From Anaerolineae bacterium (lineage in GTDB: Bacteria; Chloroflexota; Anaerolineae; Promineifilales; Promineifilaceae): 64,000 nt of DNA. The stretch is taken from the NCBI GenBank assembly GCA_023954475.1, contig JAMLHW010000006.1, positions 185,547 through 249,546 on the forward strand, written 5' to 3'. Position 1 is the stretch's first letter. Every line of letters starts with the position of its first letter. Shown one piece after another: positions 9,010-18,462 of this stretch. The notes beneath the pieces were generated by a model, which did no database searches, had not been told where the DNA came from, and saw only the letters and a list, made by a program, of their open reading frames with translations. The position numbers and the translations under genes were made by a program.

Positions 9010-9995
9010 GCTTCCGCTCCGAATCGAACTTCTTCCCAACGCCAACATGCAGAGTAATGCCCCGCACCAGCCTCAAAAAGTGGTGGGAGTTCTTCCCAGC
9101 AGCGTTCGATGGCGTAGCGACACCGTGGGGCGAACGGACAATAAGTCGGTTTTATCATCAAATCGGGTGGCGAACCCTCGATGGGAACCAGACGCTCCTC
9201 GCGCCCTTCTACCGAGGGAAGAGATTCGAGCAAGCCTTTTGTGTAAGGGTGGCTCGTGTGTTTGTACAGGTCATTTACAGGCGCTGACTCCACGATGAAA
9301 CCGCCGTACATAACGGCAACCTTGTCTACCAATCCTGCAACAACGCCGAGGTCATGGGTAATCCAGATGACCGCCATGCCCAATTTCTCTTGCAGTTTTT
9401 TGACGAGATCGGTTATTTGCGCCTGAATGGTCACGTCGAGCGCCGTGGTAGGTTCGTCTGCGATGAGGATAGACGGGTTGCAGGCGAGTGCCATCGCGAT
9501 CATGATGCGTTGTCGCTGGCCGCCGGAAAATTGATGCGGGTATGTTTTGAGGCGATCTTCAGCGTTGGGGACGCCAACCAACTTCAGCATTTCTACGGCG
9601 CGTTCACGCGATTCATTTGTGTCCATGCCCAGATGTAATTTGAGCGCTTCCGTCATTTGCCTCTCGATTGTCAAAACCGGGTTGAGCGATGTCATTGGGT
9701 CTTGAAAAATCATCGCGACTTCACGCCCGCGTACCTGGCGCAATTCTTCATCGGAAATTTTGAGGAGGTCACGCCCATCGTATAAGACTTCACCCTCTTC
9801 TACGCGGCCGGGTGGTGTTGGGATGAGGCCCATGATCGACATGACGCCTACGGATTTTCCGGAACCGCTCTCGCCCACTATGCCAATGGATTCACCCTGG
9901 TCTAGCGTATACGATATCCCATTAACGGCATGGACGATACCGTCTTCGGTATGGAATTTCGTCACAAGGTTACGTACGTCAAGTAGTTTCGTCAT
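9006..9995 (-). CDS. oppD: Oligopeptide ABC transporter ATP-binding protein, OppD/DppD type
   Basis: 329 residues. Walker A is [11 protein letters not shown], the signature is [15 protein letters not shown] and Walker B is [13 protein letters not shown] Cys-containing [14 protein letters not shown] lies near the C-terminus. It pairs with OppF to power the importer. GAGGGG precedes the ATG at 9995. It is the first cistron of the minus-strand operon, so the promoter should lie in 9996-10422. Confidence 0.93.
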   Translation of the reverse strand: MTKLLDVRNLVTKFHTEDGIVHAVNGISYTLDQGESIGIVGESGSGKSVGVMSIMGLIPTPPGRVEEGEVLYDGRDLLKISDEELRQVRGREVAMIFQDPMTSLNPVLTIERQMTEALKLHLGMDTNESRERAVEMLKLVGVPNAEDRLKTYPHQFSGGQRQRIMIAMALACNPSILIADEPTTALDVTIQAQITDLVKKLQEKLGMAVIWITHDLGVVAGLVDKVAVMYGGFIVESAPVNDLYKHTSHPYTKGLLESLPSVEGREERLVPIEGSPPDLMIKPTYCPFAPRCRYAIERCWEELPPLFEAGAGHYSACWRWEEVRFGAEA

Positions 9996-10422
9996 GACCC
10001 CTCTATTGGTATCAGTGTATTCGGTGAAAAACTGGGTGTTTCAAAATGATCCCCATGTTAGCATCCCCATTGTGAACCGATAACTTGGCCACATAATTGA
10101 TTGTACACCTGTACCGGGAAAATGCAATCTTGGTGGCAATTTGGTGGCAATTCTCATGAAAATGCGTGTACTCTATGGTGAATTAAAGGTGCATTGATTT
10201 CGATGAGGCGCGCCAACCTCACACATGAATGTTGAGGTTTTGGTTTGCGATATGAGCATAGTGTGTGTTTGAAGACTGCTTTGACCAATGATGAGGTAAG
10301 GTAAAGGAGTTGGAATACGATGGGGCGCTTGTATGCATGATGATGAGCAGTCTGATGAACCTGTTCGCGCAAAATGCTACACAACAGTTGGGAATTGTTA
10401 ACAGATTCTAACACGCGAGATT
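9996..10422. other. Intergenic region holding the opp operon promoter
   Basis: No convincing gene lies in these 427 bases. On the minus strand, TTATCG, 17 bases, then TAACAT is a weak promoter-like pair about 80 bases upstream of oppD (around 10055-10083). An 11-bp tandem duplication sits at 10131-10152. An 86-codon minus-strand frame here has no Shine-Dalgarno and no recognisable protein character. Confidence 0.5.
10131..10152. repeat. Tandem 11-bp duplication, two copies of TGGTGGCAATT
   Basis: Two exact adjacent copies of TGGTGGCAATT lie in the intergenic region upstream of oppD. Direct repeats one helical turn apart can be regulator sites. No regulator can be assigned. Confidence 0.6.
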
Positions 10423-10971
10423 ATGCGTCATGTTGGAGTGTACGTCAAGCGAATGTGTGGATCGATTTTTGGAAAGCTATATTGGAGATGGGGAATTGTC
10501 CTGGTCTTCATTGGTGTGTTACTGAGTGGGAACTTTGGTTGTGTGCGTGTAGACAATTCGGCCGAATTGACCACCACAACTCGTGTACCTGTTACGACAC
10601 CTGTGTCCGGTTCGGCCGATGCCCATGTCGAAATGGTGCGTGCCGTGCAAGCCAATGACGGTTTGTGGACCTTTCACGTGACTGTACGGCATCCGGACAC
10701 CGGTTGGGATGATTACGCCGACGGATGGGATATCGTGCTGCCCGATGGGTCTGTGCTCAAGCGCAACGAAGACGATCCGTTCACGCGCTTGTTGACACAT
10801 CCGCACGAAACTGAGCAGCCGTTTACGCGCAGTCAAAGCGGACTGCTGATTGTGCAGGACGTGATGCGTGTAACGGTACGAGCGCACGATAGCGTCGATG
10901 GGTTTGGCGGGCGCGAAGTGGTGGTGGATTTGACGCAGCCGGCAGGGGACGGCTTTGTCGTACAGCGGTAA
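10423..10971 (+). CDS. Conserved hypothetical protein, probable lipoprotein
   Basis: 182 residues. The N-terminal ~40 residues contain a hydrophobic stretch ending in GVLLSGNFGC, a plausible though non-canonical lipobox. A short Thr-rich linker leads into a compact beta-rich domain. That domain has the pattern W-x-F-x-V-x-V, HPDTGWDDYADGW, then HPHETEQPFTRSQSG. I recognise the pattern as that of a widespread uncharacterised family but know no function for it. Start choice is uncertain: the ATG at 10423 has no Shine-Dalgarno, and the ATG at 10453 would still include the hydrophobic segment. It converges on the aldolase-like gene, three bases away. Confidence 0.65.
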   Translation: MRHVGVYVKRMCGSIFGKLYWRWGIVLVFIGVLLSGNFGCVRVDNSAELTTTTRVPVTTPVSGSADAHVEMVRAVQANDGLWTFHVTVRHPDTGWDDYADGWDIVLPDGSVLKRNEDDPFTRLLTHPHETEQPFTRSQSGLLIVQDVMRVTVRAHDSVDGFGGREVVVDLTQPAGDGFVVQR

Positions 10972-10974
10972 CGG

Positions 10975-11637
10975 TTATTCGGCCGAAGCATGCATCCAGT
11001 CGAGCCACATCTGACGCGCAGCCCGTGCCCGAGTGATGATGTCGGCCATCGGCTGCTCTGCATCCAGATAAATGTCATTGACGCAAACCAACCGCAAGTC
11101 AGATTCGAGTGCGGCGTCGATAAAATCGAGGGGAATTTGATTGCCGATCAAACTGATTTCTGTCGGCAGCCTTTCCTGGATGGATTCCAGACTTTCCGCA
11201 TCGACATCGTCGCGGATTTTTTGCCACAGCGACCCGGCGCGATGGGCGAGGAGTGCCTGTGCCGCAGCATGGATTGTCGGTAGATAGAGGAAGTGGCGCT
11301 TTTTTGCTGCGGCCATCAACGGCAGCATGAAATCGGCCGAAGATGATGCAAATTGTGCGCCGGCATCGATGACGGCTGCGAGTTGTTCCACCGTTTCGAC
11401 GCGCCCGGCACCGACGAGCATATTCTGACCTGCTCGCCGCCGGAATACGTCGAGCGTGTCAAGTGTGTTGGGACCGTTGGGAACGATCTCGACTGCTTCA
11501 ACCGGTGAGGCCAGCAAGGCATCGGCGACGGCGATGACCTGGTTGGTTGGAATTTCGCCGGGAACGAGCGCAATGATGCCCAGATGCGGCAGACGCTCGA
11601 GAACGTATTCGGCCGATTGCACCGTTGCAATAGACAT
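10975..11637 (-). CDS. KDPG/KHG-aldolase-like protein lacking the usual Schiff-base lysine motif
   Basis: 220 residues with the TIM-barrel outline of the Eda family: LGIIALVPGEIPTNQVIAVADAL, AVEIVPN, MLVGAGRVETVEQLAAVIDAGAQFASS. True KDPG aldolases have GAGT and a lysine in a K-x-FPA strand. Here GAGR replaces GAGT, and the region expected to hold the lysine reads HFLYLPTIHAAAQALL. It may therefore be non-catalytic or act on another substrate. The ATG at 11637 lies directly behind the stop of the EAD1-pentapeptide gene, with GGAG upstream, so the two are probably co-translated. The assignment rests on motif reading by eye. Confidence 0.55.
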   Translation of the reverse strand: MSIATVQSAEYVLERLPHLGIIALVPGEIPTNQVIAVADALLASPVEAVEIVPNGPNTLDTLDVFRRRAGQNMLVGAGRVETVEQLAAVIDAGAQFASSSADFMLPLMAAAKKRHFLYLPTIHAAAQALLAHRAGSLWQKIRDDVDAESLESIQERLPTEISLIGNQIPLDFIDAALESDLRLVCVNDIYLDAEQPMADIITRARAARQMWLDWMHASAE

Positions 11638-11639
11638 GC

Positions 11640-12461
11640 TCACTCCAGTTTGACTGCACCGGCTGCGGCCGGATCGTAACCGTCCGGCCATTTTGTGTCA
11701 GCATCATAGGTTGCACCGGATAAGTCGGCGCCGGACAAATTGGCGCTGGTTAAAATGGCACCTTCCAATTGCGTCTTTTCCAGGCTGGCACGCACCAAAT
11801 TGGCACGGCTCAAATCAGCGTAACTCAGATCAGCGTGAGACAAATCAGCCTTAATGAGGCGCGCCTCTTGCAAACCTGTTGTAACAAGTGAGGCATGTTG
11901 CAGATTGGCGTTGATCAATTCTGCTTCGTTCAGATTAAGCGCGTCCAAATTGCGTCCGGATAGATCGAAATCACGCATGCTTTCACCGGACCAGTTCCGT
12001 GCGGTTTCGTATTGCTCATCGCGTCGCTTGTCGCCAGTATGCAACGCTTCATCACCTGTGCTAAATGTATTTATCATGTCTTGACCGGCAAATTGGCTGT
12101 TGTCGATGTTAGCTGTGCCGGCATTGATAGTGATACCGCCGTTGCCCGTATTACCGGTTTCTGCCTGGGGCGCATGATCGGCCGATCGGCGACCCGCGTC
12201 GGCAAATGTATCGGGCAGCGCTTTCAGCTTCCTGTTCGTCGGAACTGTAGCCTTTGCGCCGGCGACGAGCGCATCGACCTGGTCTTTGCGTTCTGCATCC
12301 GCAATGACCTTGCCCACCATCGTCGGGAAATCGGCGGCGGCTGTGATGTCGGAAAGTCGGATACCGAGTTGGGCATTCAACATCGATGCCAGGCTATTGG
12401 GGCTAAATGCGTCGAGCAGTGCTGCGCTGATCTGCTGTAAATCGGTTGGCGCTAATTTCAT
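11640..12461 (-). CDS. EAD1-pentapeptide-repeat protein
   Basis: 273 residues in three parts. Residues 1-85 match effector-associated domain 1 (EAD1): LQQISAALLDAFSPNSLASML, LSDITAAADFPTMVGKVIADAERKDQVDALV, ending in NRKLKALP. EAD domains recruit effectors to NTPase-centred bacterial conflict systems. Residues 105-135 form a Gly/Asn-rich linker with an I-x-I..DNSQFAGQDMIN pattern. Residues 155-265 are pentapeptide repeats (A[DN]L-x-x style), which form a beta-helix scaffold. No Shine-Dalgarno precedes the ATG at 12461. The downstream aldolase-like gene is coupled to it. The link to a conflict system is inferred from the EAD1 domain; no NTPase is adjacent. Confidence 0.72.
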   Translation of the reverse strand: MKLAPTDLQQISAALLDAFSPNSLASMLNAQLGIRLSDITAAADFPTMVGKVIADAERKDQVDALVAGAKATVPTNRKLKALPDTFADAGRRSADHAPQAETGNTGNGGITINAGTANIDNSQFAGQDMINTFSTGDEALHTGDKRRDEQYETARNWSGESMRDFDLSGRNLDALNLNEAELINANLQHASLVTTGLQEARLIKADLSHADLSYADLSRANLVRASLEKTQLEGAILTSANLSGADLSGATYDADTKWPDGYDPAAAGAVKLE

Positions 12462-12642
12462 TTTGTTTTACCGTGTGTTGCTGATTTTCGGCCGAAAAGC
12501 CGCTCTCCACAAATAATACCGCTGAACACGTCGCCGGCGCAAGCGGTGATTGCTCGCAGCTAGACAATCATCTGGTGTTATGTCATACTTGGCGTGGATT
12601 TGTCGCAAAACGCGACATATTAGCAAATCATATCGAACTACA

Positions 12643-12676
12643 GAAACCGGGTTTTTTCCGCACAAAACCCGGTTTC
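12643..12676. terminator. Dispersed stem-loop of the GAAACCGGGTTTT family
   Basis: The arms GAAACCGGGTTTT and AAAACCCGGTTTC pair perfectly around TTCCGCAC. The sequence works as a bidirectional terminator by shape. It sits between the divergent EAD1 gene and the CoxE-like gene, only 14 bases before the latter's start. Related hairpins occur at 48548-48578 and 50761-50794. Confidence 0.65.
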
Positions 12677-12690
12677 TTATTCATATACGA

Positions 12691-13935
12691 ATGATGTCAT
12701 CGCAGAAAAACGGCACATTGTCTCGCCCACAAATGGCACCTTCCGGTCACTTCTTCAATAATATGCTATTGTTCGGCCGAATTTTGCACAATGCGGGACT
12801 CGACATCAATCCGGATCGCATGGTCGATATGGTTCATGCACTCGATTGGGTCGCCATCGGCAAAAAGTCGGATTTCTACTTTGTTTTGCGCACGCTATGT
12901 GTGCAGCGACGCGAAGCACTCCCGGTTTTTGACGCAGCATTCGAAATTTTCTGGAATCAATTCGGGCAAGATATGCTGCCCAGCGTAGCAGCAGCAGAGC
13001 CACCGGTTTTGTGGTCGGAAAGGCCGGCGTTGGCATCCAGTTCGGCCGAAAAGCGCGCAGAGTCAGATTCGGCCGATACTCGCGGGAAACTACCTGTTAT
13101 CGAACTTACACCTGTCTATAGTCGGCGCGAGCAATTGGCGACCAGAGAGTTTGCCGCCATGACGCCGGAAGAATTAACGGCGGCGCGACGCTTGCTGAGT
13201 CAGTTTGTGTGGTCACTGGGTACACGACGTACAAGGCGTTTGGTGGTTGGCCCCGGCCCGTTACTCGATGTGCGGCGCAGTGTGCGGCGCAGCTTGCGCT
13301 ACGGCGGTGAACCGTTTGAATTGGTGCAGCGCCGACGCAAAGTCAAGCCACGCCCACTCATTGTGCTGGCCGATATTAGCGGATCGATGGAACGGTATTC
13401 ACGGTTGTTACTGCACCTCATTTACAGTTTATCGCGTGGTCTGGGCCCAAAGGTCGAAGCATTTGTATTCGGCACACGGCTGACGCGCATCACGCGCCCG
13501 TTGTATAATCGCGACATGGATCAGGCGCTGGCAGATGTCGCCCAAACGGTCGTCGACTGGTCGGGCGGCACGCGCATCGGCGACAGTATCAAGACATTCA
13601 ACCAGGAGTGGGGAAAGCGCGTTCTGCGTGGCGGTGCGGTTGTGCTGCTGATCAGTGACGGCTGGGATCGCGGCGATCCCGACCTGTTGCGTGTACAAAT
13701 GGAACGACTCAGCAAAAGTTGTTACCGGCTGGTCTGGCTCAACCCATTACTCGGTTCGGCCGATTACGAGCCGCTGACACGCGGCATGCAAGCGGCATTG
13801 CCCTACGTCGACGACTTTCTTCCGGTTCACAATGTGGCGAGTCTCGAGGCGTTAGCCGCGCATCTGGCGTCATTGGGCATGCACAACCGGCGCCGCGTGC
13901 ATATCGGTGAGGCGGCCTTCATTGGAGCACGATGA
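12691..13935 (+). CDS. CoxE-like VWA-domain protein
   Basis: About 414 residues from the ATG at 12691; an alternative ATG is at 12733. The frame upstream of 12691 runs through the terminator hairpin and is rejected. The C-terminal half is a von Willebrand A domain of the CoxE type. The MIDAS motif is DISGSMERYS, with Thr and Asp ligands in the GGTRIGDS and LLISDGWDRGD segments. CoxE-type proteins normally work with a MoxR-family AAA ATPase in metal-cofactor insertion or complex maturation. No MoxR gene is present in this window, so the partner is elsewhere or absent. Its stop overlaps the next gene as ATGA. Confidence 0.82.
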   Translation: MMSSQKNGTLSRPQMAPSGHFFNNMLLFGRILHNAGLDINPDRMVDMVHALDWVAIGKKSDFYFVLRTLCVQRREALPVFDAAFEIFWNQFGQDMLPSVAAAEPPVLWSERPALASSSAEKRAESDSADTRGKLPVIELTPVYSRREQLATREFAAMTPEELTAARRLLSQFVWSLGTRRTRRLVVGPGPLLDVRRSVRRSLRYGGEPFELVQRRRKVKPRPLIVLADISGSMERYSRLLLHLIYSLSRGLGPKVEAFVFGTRLTRITRPLYNRDMDQALADVAQTVVDWSGGTRIGDSIKTFNQEWGKRVLRGGAVVLLISDGWDRGDPDLLRVQMERLSKSCYRLVWLNPLLGSADYEPLTRGMQAALPYVDDFLPVHNVASLEALAAHLASLGMHNRRRVHIGEAAFIGAR

Positions 13936-14936
13936 CGCATTCAGCAAAGCGTATTGTCATTACAGGTGCAAACGGCTTCATCGGTGCAGCGCTGGCGCAT
14001 CACTTCGCGGCAGGCGGGGCTGAGGTCGTCGGTTTTGTGCGGCCCGACTCTGAATTGTGGCGACTCGACGATGTGTCGCTAATGCTGCACACGGGTGATA
14101 TTCGCAAACCGGCCACGCTGGCCGGTGTTTTTACTGGTGCCGACTGGGTCATTCACACAGCGGGTAAGCTGGGCGAGGCGGGTGTGCCTGAAGAGGCTTA
14201 TTACGATGTGCATGTCAACGGGACGCGGAATGTGTTGCAGGCAGTTTCGGCCGAATCACCTTCTGCCCGCGTCCTGCATATCAGTTCGCCAGGCGTTCTC
14301 GGTCCGCTGCTGGGCATCAGTCCGACGCGCTTTCCCGACGAAGCCACGCCCATTGCGCCTTCCAATCCGTACGAACGCACCAAAGCTGTGGGCGAATGGG
14401 TGGCGCAACAATTTGCAGCCAGCGGGCTTGATGTCGTCATCGTGCGGCCTGAATTTGTCTACGGTCCCGGCGACGTCCATGTGCTTGGTTTGTTCAAAAT
14501 GATCGAACGCGGCCTCTTCTTCTATATTGGTGACGGTGATAATTGGTGTCATCCCAGCTACATCGATGATGTGGTTAGGGGCATGGCGCTGGCGCTGGAA
14601 CGAGGCCGCAGCAGCGAAATTTATCACATTACCGGTGAGCGTCCGCAGCGCTGGCGGGCGTTTGCGGAGGCAATTGCCTCCGCGCTGGATGTCAAGCCAC
14701 CGCGTATCCACGTGCCGCGCGCGCTCGTGTTGGCCGGTGCCATGGCAGGCGAAGGTGTGGGCAAGTTTATCGGCCGAAAACCACCGCTCAGTCGTACCGG
14801 TGTCGATTTCTTCAGCGAGAATCGCGGCACGTCCTGTGTCAAAGCACGCGTAGAATTGGGATATACGCCTGAAATCGACATTGTTACCGGCACACGTCGG
14901 GCGGTTGCATGGTATCGCGAGCGTGGTTTGTTGTAG
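13932..14936 (+). CDS. NAD-dependent epimerase/dehydratase (extended SDR)
   Basis: 334 residues. The Rossmann motif GANGFIGAALAHHF starts at residue 12. ISSPGVLG supplies the catalytic Ser region and YERTKAVGEWVAQQ the YxxxK pair. ITGERPQRWRAFAEAI lies in the C-terminal substrate domain. Extended SDRs of this kind reduce, oxidise or epimerise nucleotide sugars, steroids or flavonoid-like substrates; I cannot choose among them. The ATG overlaps the stop of the CoxE-like gene (ATGA), indicating translational coupling. Confidence 0.85.
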   Translation: MTHSAKRIVITGANGFIGAALAHHFAAGGAEVVGFVRPDSELWRLDDVSLMLHTGDIRKPATLAGVFTGADWVIHTAGKLGEAGVPEEAYYDVHVNGTRNVLQAVSAESPSARVLHISSPGVLGPLLGISPTRFPDEATPIAPSNPYERTKAVGEWVAQQFAASGLDVVIVRPEFVYGPGDVHVLGLFKMIERGLFFYIGDGDNWCHPSYIDDVVRGMALALERGRSSEIYHITGERPQRWRAFAEAIASALDVKPPRIHVPRALVLAGAMAGEGVGKFIGRKPPLSRTGVDFFSENRGTSCVKARVELGYTPEIDIVTGTRRAVAWYRERGLL

Positions 14937-14977
14937 CCTGTTCCTCGACACGCTTCAGTGATAATTGACAGTTCACG

Positions 14978-15994
14978 ATGAAACCTTATTCTGAACTCAC
15001 AAAACGCGGACAAATCGGCCGAATCAAACAGTTGGCACGCACCGCCCTGAGCAACTACGATCTCGATGTCGTCAATGTGCAGCCGCTCGTCCACGGCGAA
15101 AACACAACATTTCGTATAGACACCGACTCGGATCGTTTTGTACTACGCGTCAACCGACCCGGTTACCGATCGTTGGCACAAATTTCGGCCGAAATGGCAT
15201 GGTTGGCCGCCATTAATCACGACACAGCATTGATCGTGCCGCGACCAGTCGCCAATCGCGCCAGTGACTATGTTACATCCGCAGCCGTGGTCGGTGTACC
15301 TGAGACACGCCACTGCGTCATTTTCCAGTGGGTTTACGGACGCTTTCATCGCCGCAATCCGCGCCCGGTATATCTCGAACGTGTGGGCAGAGCGACAGCC
15401 GTTTTACACCGCCATGCCCAAACGTACCCGCTGCAGCCGGGCAATGGTTTGCGCGATGTGGAGTGGAACGGTGAGATGCAGCGCATTTGGGACAAGGGGA
15501 TCGATCAGGCGGCCATTACAGAGGCGGATCGGCCGATTTTTGAGCAGGTACGTGACATCACGCGCATCGCGTTTGACCAACTCGGCTACAATGAGGATGT
15601 TTACGGCCTGATTCACGCCGATTTGCATCTTGCCAATGTGCTGTTTGCCGACAGCGAAGCGCGCATCATTGACTTTGACGATTGCGGGTTCGGCCATTTT
15701 CTCAACGATCTGGCGATTACGTTGTGGTACTTGCGCACCCGGCCCAACTTTGAAATGTTTCGCGAGGCGCTGCTCAACGGATATGTTGCCGGTGGAGGCG
15801 TGGTTTCGGCCGATGCATTTGCTCTCATCGACACGATCAACGCCTCACGTACTGTGTTGATGGCGCTTTACATAGCCGGCCGAACTGATCATCCCGTATT
15901 TCGTGAGGTCGCACCGCGTTACACGCACCGGCTGGCTGATGATCTTCGCCGATTCCTCAATGGTGAGCCGCAAATCGGTGCCGGATGGGGATGA
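14978..15994 (+). CDS. APH/choline-kinase-family phosphotransferase
   Basis: 338 residues with the protein-kinase-like APH fold. The catalytic loop is HADLHLANVLF (H-x-D-x(4)-N) and the metal-binding Asp follows in IIDFDDCG. The N-terminal lobe has VHGENTTFRI and FVLRVNRPG for nucleotide binding. Relatives phosphorylate small hydroxylated molecules such as homoserine, choline, fructosamine or aminoglycosides. No resistance role can be claimed. No clear Shine-Dalgarno. It follows the SDR gene by 41 bases and may share its transcript. Confidence 0.82.
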   Translation: MKPYSELTKRGQIGRIKQLARTALSNYDLDVVNVQPLVHGENTTFRIDTDSDRFVLRVNRPGYRSLAQISAEMAWLAAINHDTALIVPRPVANRASDYVTSAAVVGVPETRHCVIFQWVYGRFHRRNPRPVYLERVGRATAVLHRHAQTYPLQPGNGLRDVEWNGEMQRIWDKGIDQAAITEADRPIFEQVRDITRIAFDQLGYNEDVYGLIHADLHLANVLFADSEARIIDFDDCGFGHFLNDLAITLWYLRTRPNFEMFREALLNGYVAGGGVVSADAFALIDTINASRTVLMALYIAGRTDHPVFREVAPRYTHRLADDLRRFLNGEPQIGAGWG

Positions 15995-16023
15995 GTCGTG
16001 GGGAGTGATCAGTAAATAGTGGT

Positions 16024-16054
16024 CAGTGATCGGTGATCGGTGATCAGTGATCAG
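16024..16054. repeat. Short tandem repeat of CAGTGATCGGTGATC type
   Basis: Four imperfect copies of a 7-8 base unit, [CG][AG]GTGATC, stand head to tail just before the globin gene. They are rich in GATC, the expected target of the Dam-type methylase encoded at 19645-20454. A regulatory role is speculative. Confidence 0.6.
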
Positions 16055-16067
16055 GAATCTATAGTTA

Positions 16068-16505
16068 ATGTCTGAACAACGCATGCCTTACATACCGCCC
16101 GTCAATCCCGGTCAGGTTCCGCGCCTTAGTCCGGAAATCTATGCGGTCATGGGAGAAGCCAACATCTTTCAGATGCTCGAAGATTTCTACAGGGAGCTGG
16201 AGCAGTCGTCAATTCGCGACCTGTTCCCGCCGGACATGGTCAGAGCCAGTCGTAAATCGGCCGCTTTCTTTGTCGGGTTGCTCGGTGGTCCGCCGCTCTA
16301 TCAGCAGCGCTACGGTGCGCCACGCATGCGTGCCAGGCACATGCCGTTCAGCATTACCTACGAACGACGGCAGGAATGGCTGGATTGTTTCTTGCGCGTG
16401 CTTGAAGATGCCCCAACCAGGTACAATTTCCCGGTTGACCATTTACCCGTGTTCCGCAGTTTTTTGACCCACTTTTCCGAATGGATGGTTAATACGCGGG
16501 AATAA
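16068..16505 (+). CDS. Truncated haemoglobin
   Basis: 145 residues. Typical truncated-globin landmarks are FYRELEQSSIRDLFPPDM, FFVGLLGGPPLYQQRYGAPRMRARHMPF and RRQEWLDCFLRVL. His 91 in RARHMPF is the expected proximal haem ligand. The pattern resembles group II/III truncated globins, which bind O2 or NO or assist detoxification. The ATG at 16068 has no strong Shine-Dalgarno. The gene is flanked by a GATC-rich repeat upstream and the ABC exporter gene downstream, with no evidence of functional linkage. Confidence 0.85.
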   Translation: MSEQRMPYIPPVNPGQVPRLSPEIYAVMGEANIFQMLEDFYRELEQSSIRDLFPPDMVRASRKSAAFFVGLLGGPPLYQQRYGAPRMRARHMPFSITYERRQEWLDCFLRVLEDAPTRYNFPVDHLPVFRSFLTHFSEWMVNTRE

Positions 16506-16618
16506 GAAATTTGTGTGTTAGCAGCCGAAAACGCGGACACCCTGTGAAACTGTTTTGCCTATCCGGAATAACCGACGCATTTGAAGCAGGCCCATTATGA
16601 ATTGCGGACCAAAACCCT

Positions 16619-18409
16619 ATGACAAGATCGATTAAATCGCAAAGCCCGCTGCGCCGTCTGATGCAGTATGCACGCCCGTATCGACGCCGTGTATTCCTGG
16701 CGACGCTGTATTCGATACTGAACAAGCTCTTTGATCTGGCACCGCCGATTTTGATCGGGTTGGCGGTTGACGTACTGGTTTTGCAGGATGATTCCATTCT
16801 CGGCCGAATGGGTGTTGAGAATGTGACCACCCAATTGCTGATCGTTGCCGGTCTGACGTTGGTTGTCTGGATTCTCGAATCGGTATTTGAGTATTTCTAC
16901 TCGATTTACTGGCGCAATCTGGCACAGGATTTGCAGAACGACGCCCGTATGGATGCCTACAAGCACGTGCAGGAACTGGAGATGGCGTATTATGAAGCAC
17001 GCAGTACGGGTGGCTTGATGGCAGTTCTCAATGACGATGTCAATCAGTTGGAACGCTTTCTCGACATTGGTGCCAACGAAATTATCCAGTTGATGGTAAC
17101 TGTCTTCGCCATTGGTAGCTACTTCATGATCGTTGCACCGAGCGTGGCGTGGATGGCGGTGTTGCCGATGCCGTTTATTGTCTACGGCTCGATTCGCTTC
17201 CAAAAAAGACTAGAACCGCTCTATGCTAAAGTGCGCGAACAGGTTGGGTGGCTCAATACGCAGTTGTCCAACAATTTGGGTGGCATTGCCACTGTCAAGA
17301 GTTTTACGGCGGAAGCACACGAAATCGGCCGAATTGGAACCCTCAGCACTGCCTACGCAGACGCCAATCGCAACGCCATTACCTACAGCTCTGCCTTCAC
17401 GCCCCTGATCCGCATGGTCATCGTCACCGGTTTTATCGGCATCATGATTTTCGGCGGACAACTTGTCATTGCGGGCGGGCTGGCTGTCGGCGTTTACAGC
17501 ACCATGATCTACATGACGCAGCGTCTGCTCTGGCCGTTGACGCGCCTGGGGCAGACCCTCGACCTCTACCAACGGGCGATGGCATCGACCGCACGCATTT
17601 TCGACGTGATCGACACGCCGATTCACATCGTCGACGGTGTGCAATCGCTGCCGGTCGAGTCGGTGCGCGGTGATGTGCGCTTTGAAACGGTTGAATTCGC
17701 GTACGATCCGTCTGTGCCGGTACTGCAGGGCCTGTCGATTGATGTGCCGGCGGGCCAAACGGCGGCATTTGTCGGGGCAACCGGTGCCGGCAAATCGACG
17801 ATCATCAAACTACTGCTGCGTTTTTATGATGTAAACAGCGGACATGTGACGCTCGACGGCCACGATGTGCGCGAACTTAAGCTGCAAGATTTGCGCAAAG
17901 CCATTGGCCTGGTCAGTCAGGATGTGTATCTGTTCCACGGCACGGTGCGCGAAAACATCGCGTACGGTACGTTCGACGCGTCGCTCGACGACATCGTTGC
18001 GGCTGCCAAGATTGCCGAAGCGCACGATTTCATTACGGAACTGCCTGACGGCTACGACACGGTTGTGGGTGAACGGGGGCAGAAGCTATCCGGCGGTCAG
18101 CGCCAGCGTCTGTCAATTGCCCGCGCTGTACTCAAAGACCCGCCGGTGTTGATTCTGGACGAGGCGACGAGCAGTGTGGATAATGAAACGGAAGCGGCGA
18201 TTCAACGCTCGATGGAACGGATCGCCATCGGCCGAACGACCATCATCATTGCCCACCGTCTGTCGACGATTCGCAATGCCGACATGATCTACGTTCTCGA
18301 GCGCGGCCGATTGCGCGAACAGGGTCATCACGAAGAGTTGGTTGCTGCCGACGGCGTTTACGCCGATCTGTGGCGCATCCAGACAGGCGAGCGGATTTCG
18401 GATTTTTGA
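16619..18409 (+). CDS. ABC transporter fused permease-ATPase (MsbA/MDR type)
   Basis: 596 residues, one half of a dimeric exporter. The N-terminal ~330 residues carry six membrane helices of the ABC_membrane type. The C-terminal domain has Walker [16 protein letters not shown]-loop [15 protein letters not shown], signature [16 protein letters not shown], Walker [13 protein letters not shown] and H-loop IIAHRLST. All ATPase motifs are intact. Such exporters move lipids, peptides or drugs outward. Substrate unknown; it may be a single-gene unit, with the enoyl-CoA hydratase starting 53 bases later. Confidence 0.93.
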   Translation: MTRSIKSQSPLRRLMQYARPYRRRVFLATLYSILNKLFDLAPPILIGLAVDVLVLQDDSILGRMGVENVTTQLLIVAGLTLVVWILESVFEYFYSIYWRNLAQDLQNDARMDAYKHVQELEMAYYEARSTGGLMAVLNDDVNQLERFLDIGANEIIQLMVTVFAIGSYFMIVAPSVAWMAVLPMPFIVYGSIRFQKRLEPLYAKVREQVGWLNTQLSNNLGGIATVKSFTAEAHEIGRIGTLSTAYADANRNAITYSSAFTPLIRMVIVTGFIGIMIFGGQLVIAGGLAVGVYSTMIYMTQRLLWPLTRLGQTLDLYQRAMASTARIFDVIDTPIHIVDGVQSLPVESVRGDVRFETVEFAYDPSVPVLQGLSIDVPAGQTAAFVGATGAGKSTIIKLLLRFYDVNSGHVTLDGHDVRELKLQDLRKAIGLVSQDVYLFHGTVRENIAYGTFDASLDDIVAAAKIAEAHDFITELPDGYDTVVGERGQKLSGGQRQRLSIARAVLKDPPVLILDEATSSVDNETEAAIQRSMERIAIGRTTIIIAHRLSTIRNADMIYVLERGRLREQGHHEELVAADGVYADLWRIQTGERISDF

Positions 18410-18449
18410 TTTCGGAATGTCTGGCCGAAATCCCGCATCCGAAATCCGA
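18392..18449. repeat. Dispersed inverted repeat of the ATTTCGGAT / ATCCGAAAT family
   Basis: The last codons of the ABC exporter and the following gap hold GGATTTCGGATTTTTGATTT and, in reverse, GCATCCGAAATCCGAAAT. Similar words occur at 31441-31510, 55211-55241 and 61229-61256, always at gene edges. It extends into the 3' end of the exporter reading frame, so the insertion reaches coding sequence. Confidence 0.6.
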
Positions 18450-18462
18450 AATGGAGACAACC

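Noticed and set aside
10154..10414. 86-codon minus-strand ORF upstream of oppD
   Set aside because: No ribosome site, no recognisable domain, and it overlaps the likely opp promoter region.
14978..15994. Aminoglycoside-resistance phosphotransferase
   Set aside because: Only the general APH/choline-kinase fold is supported; nothing indicates a drug substrate.
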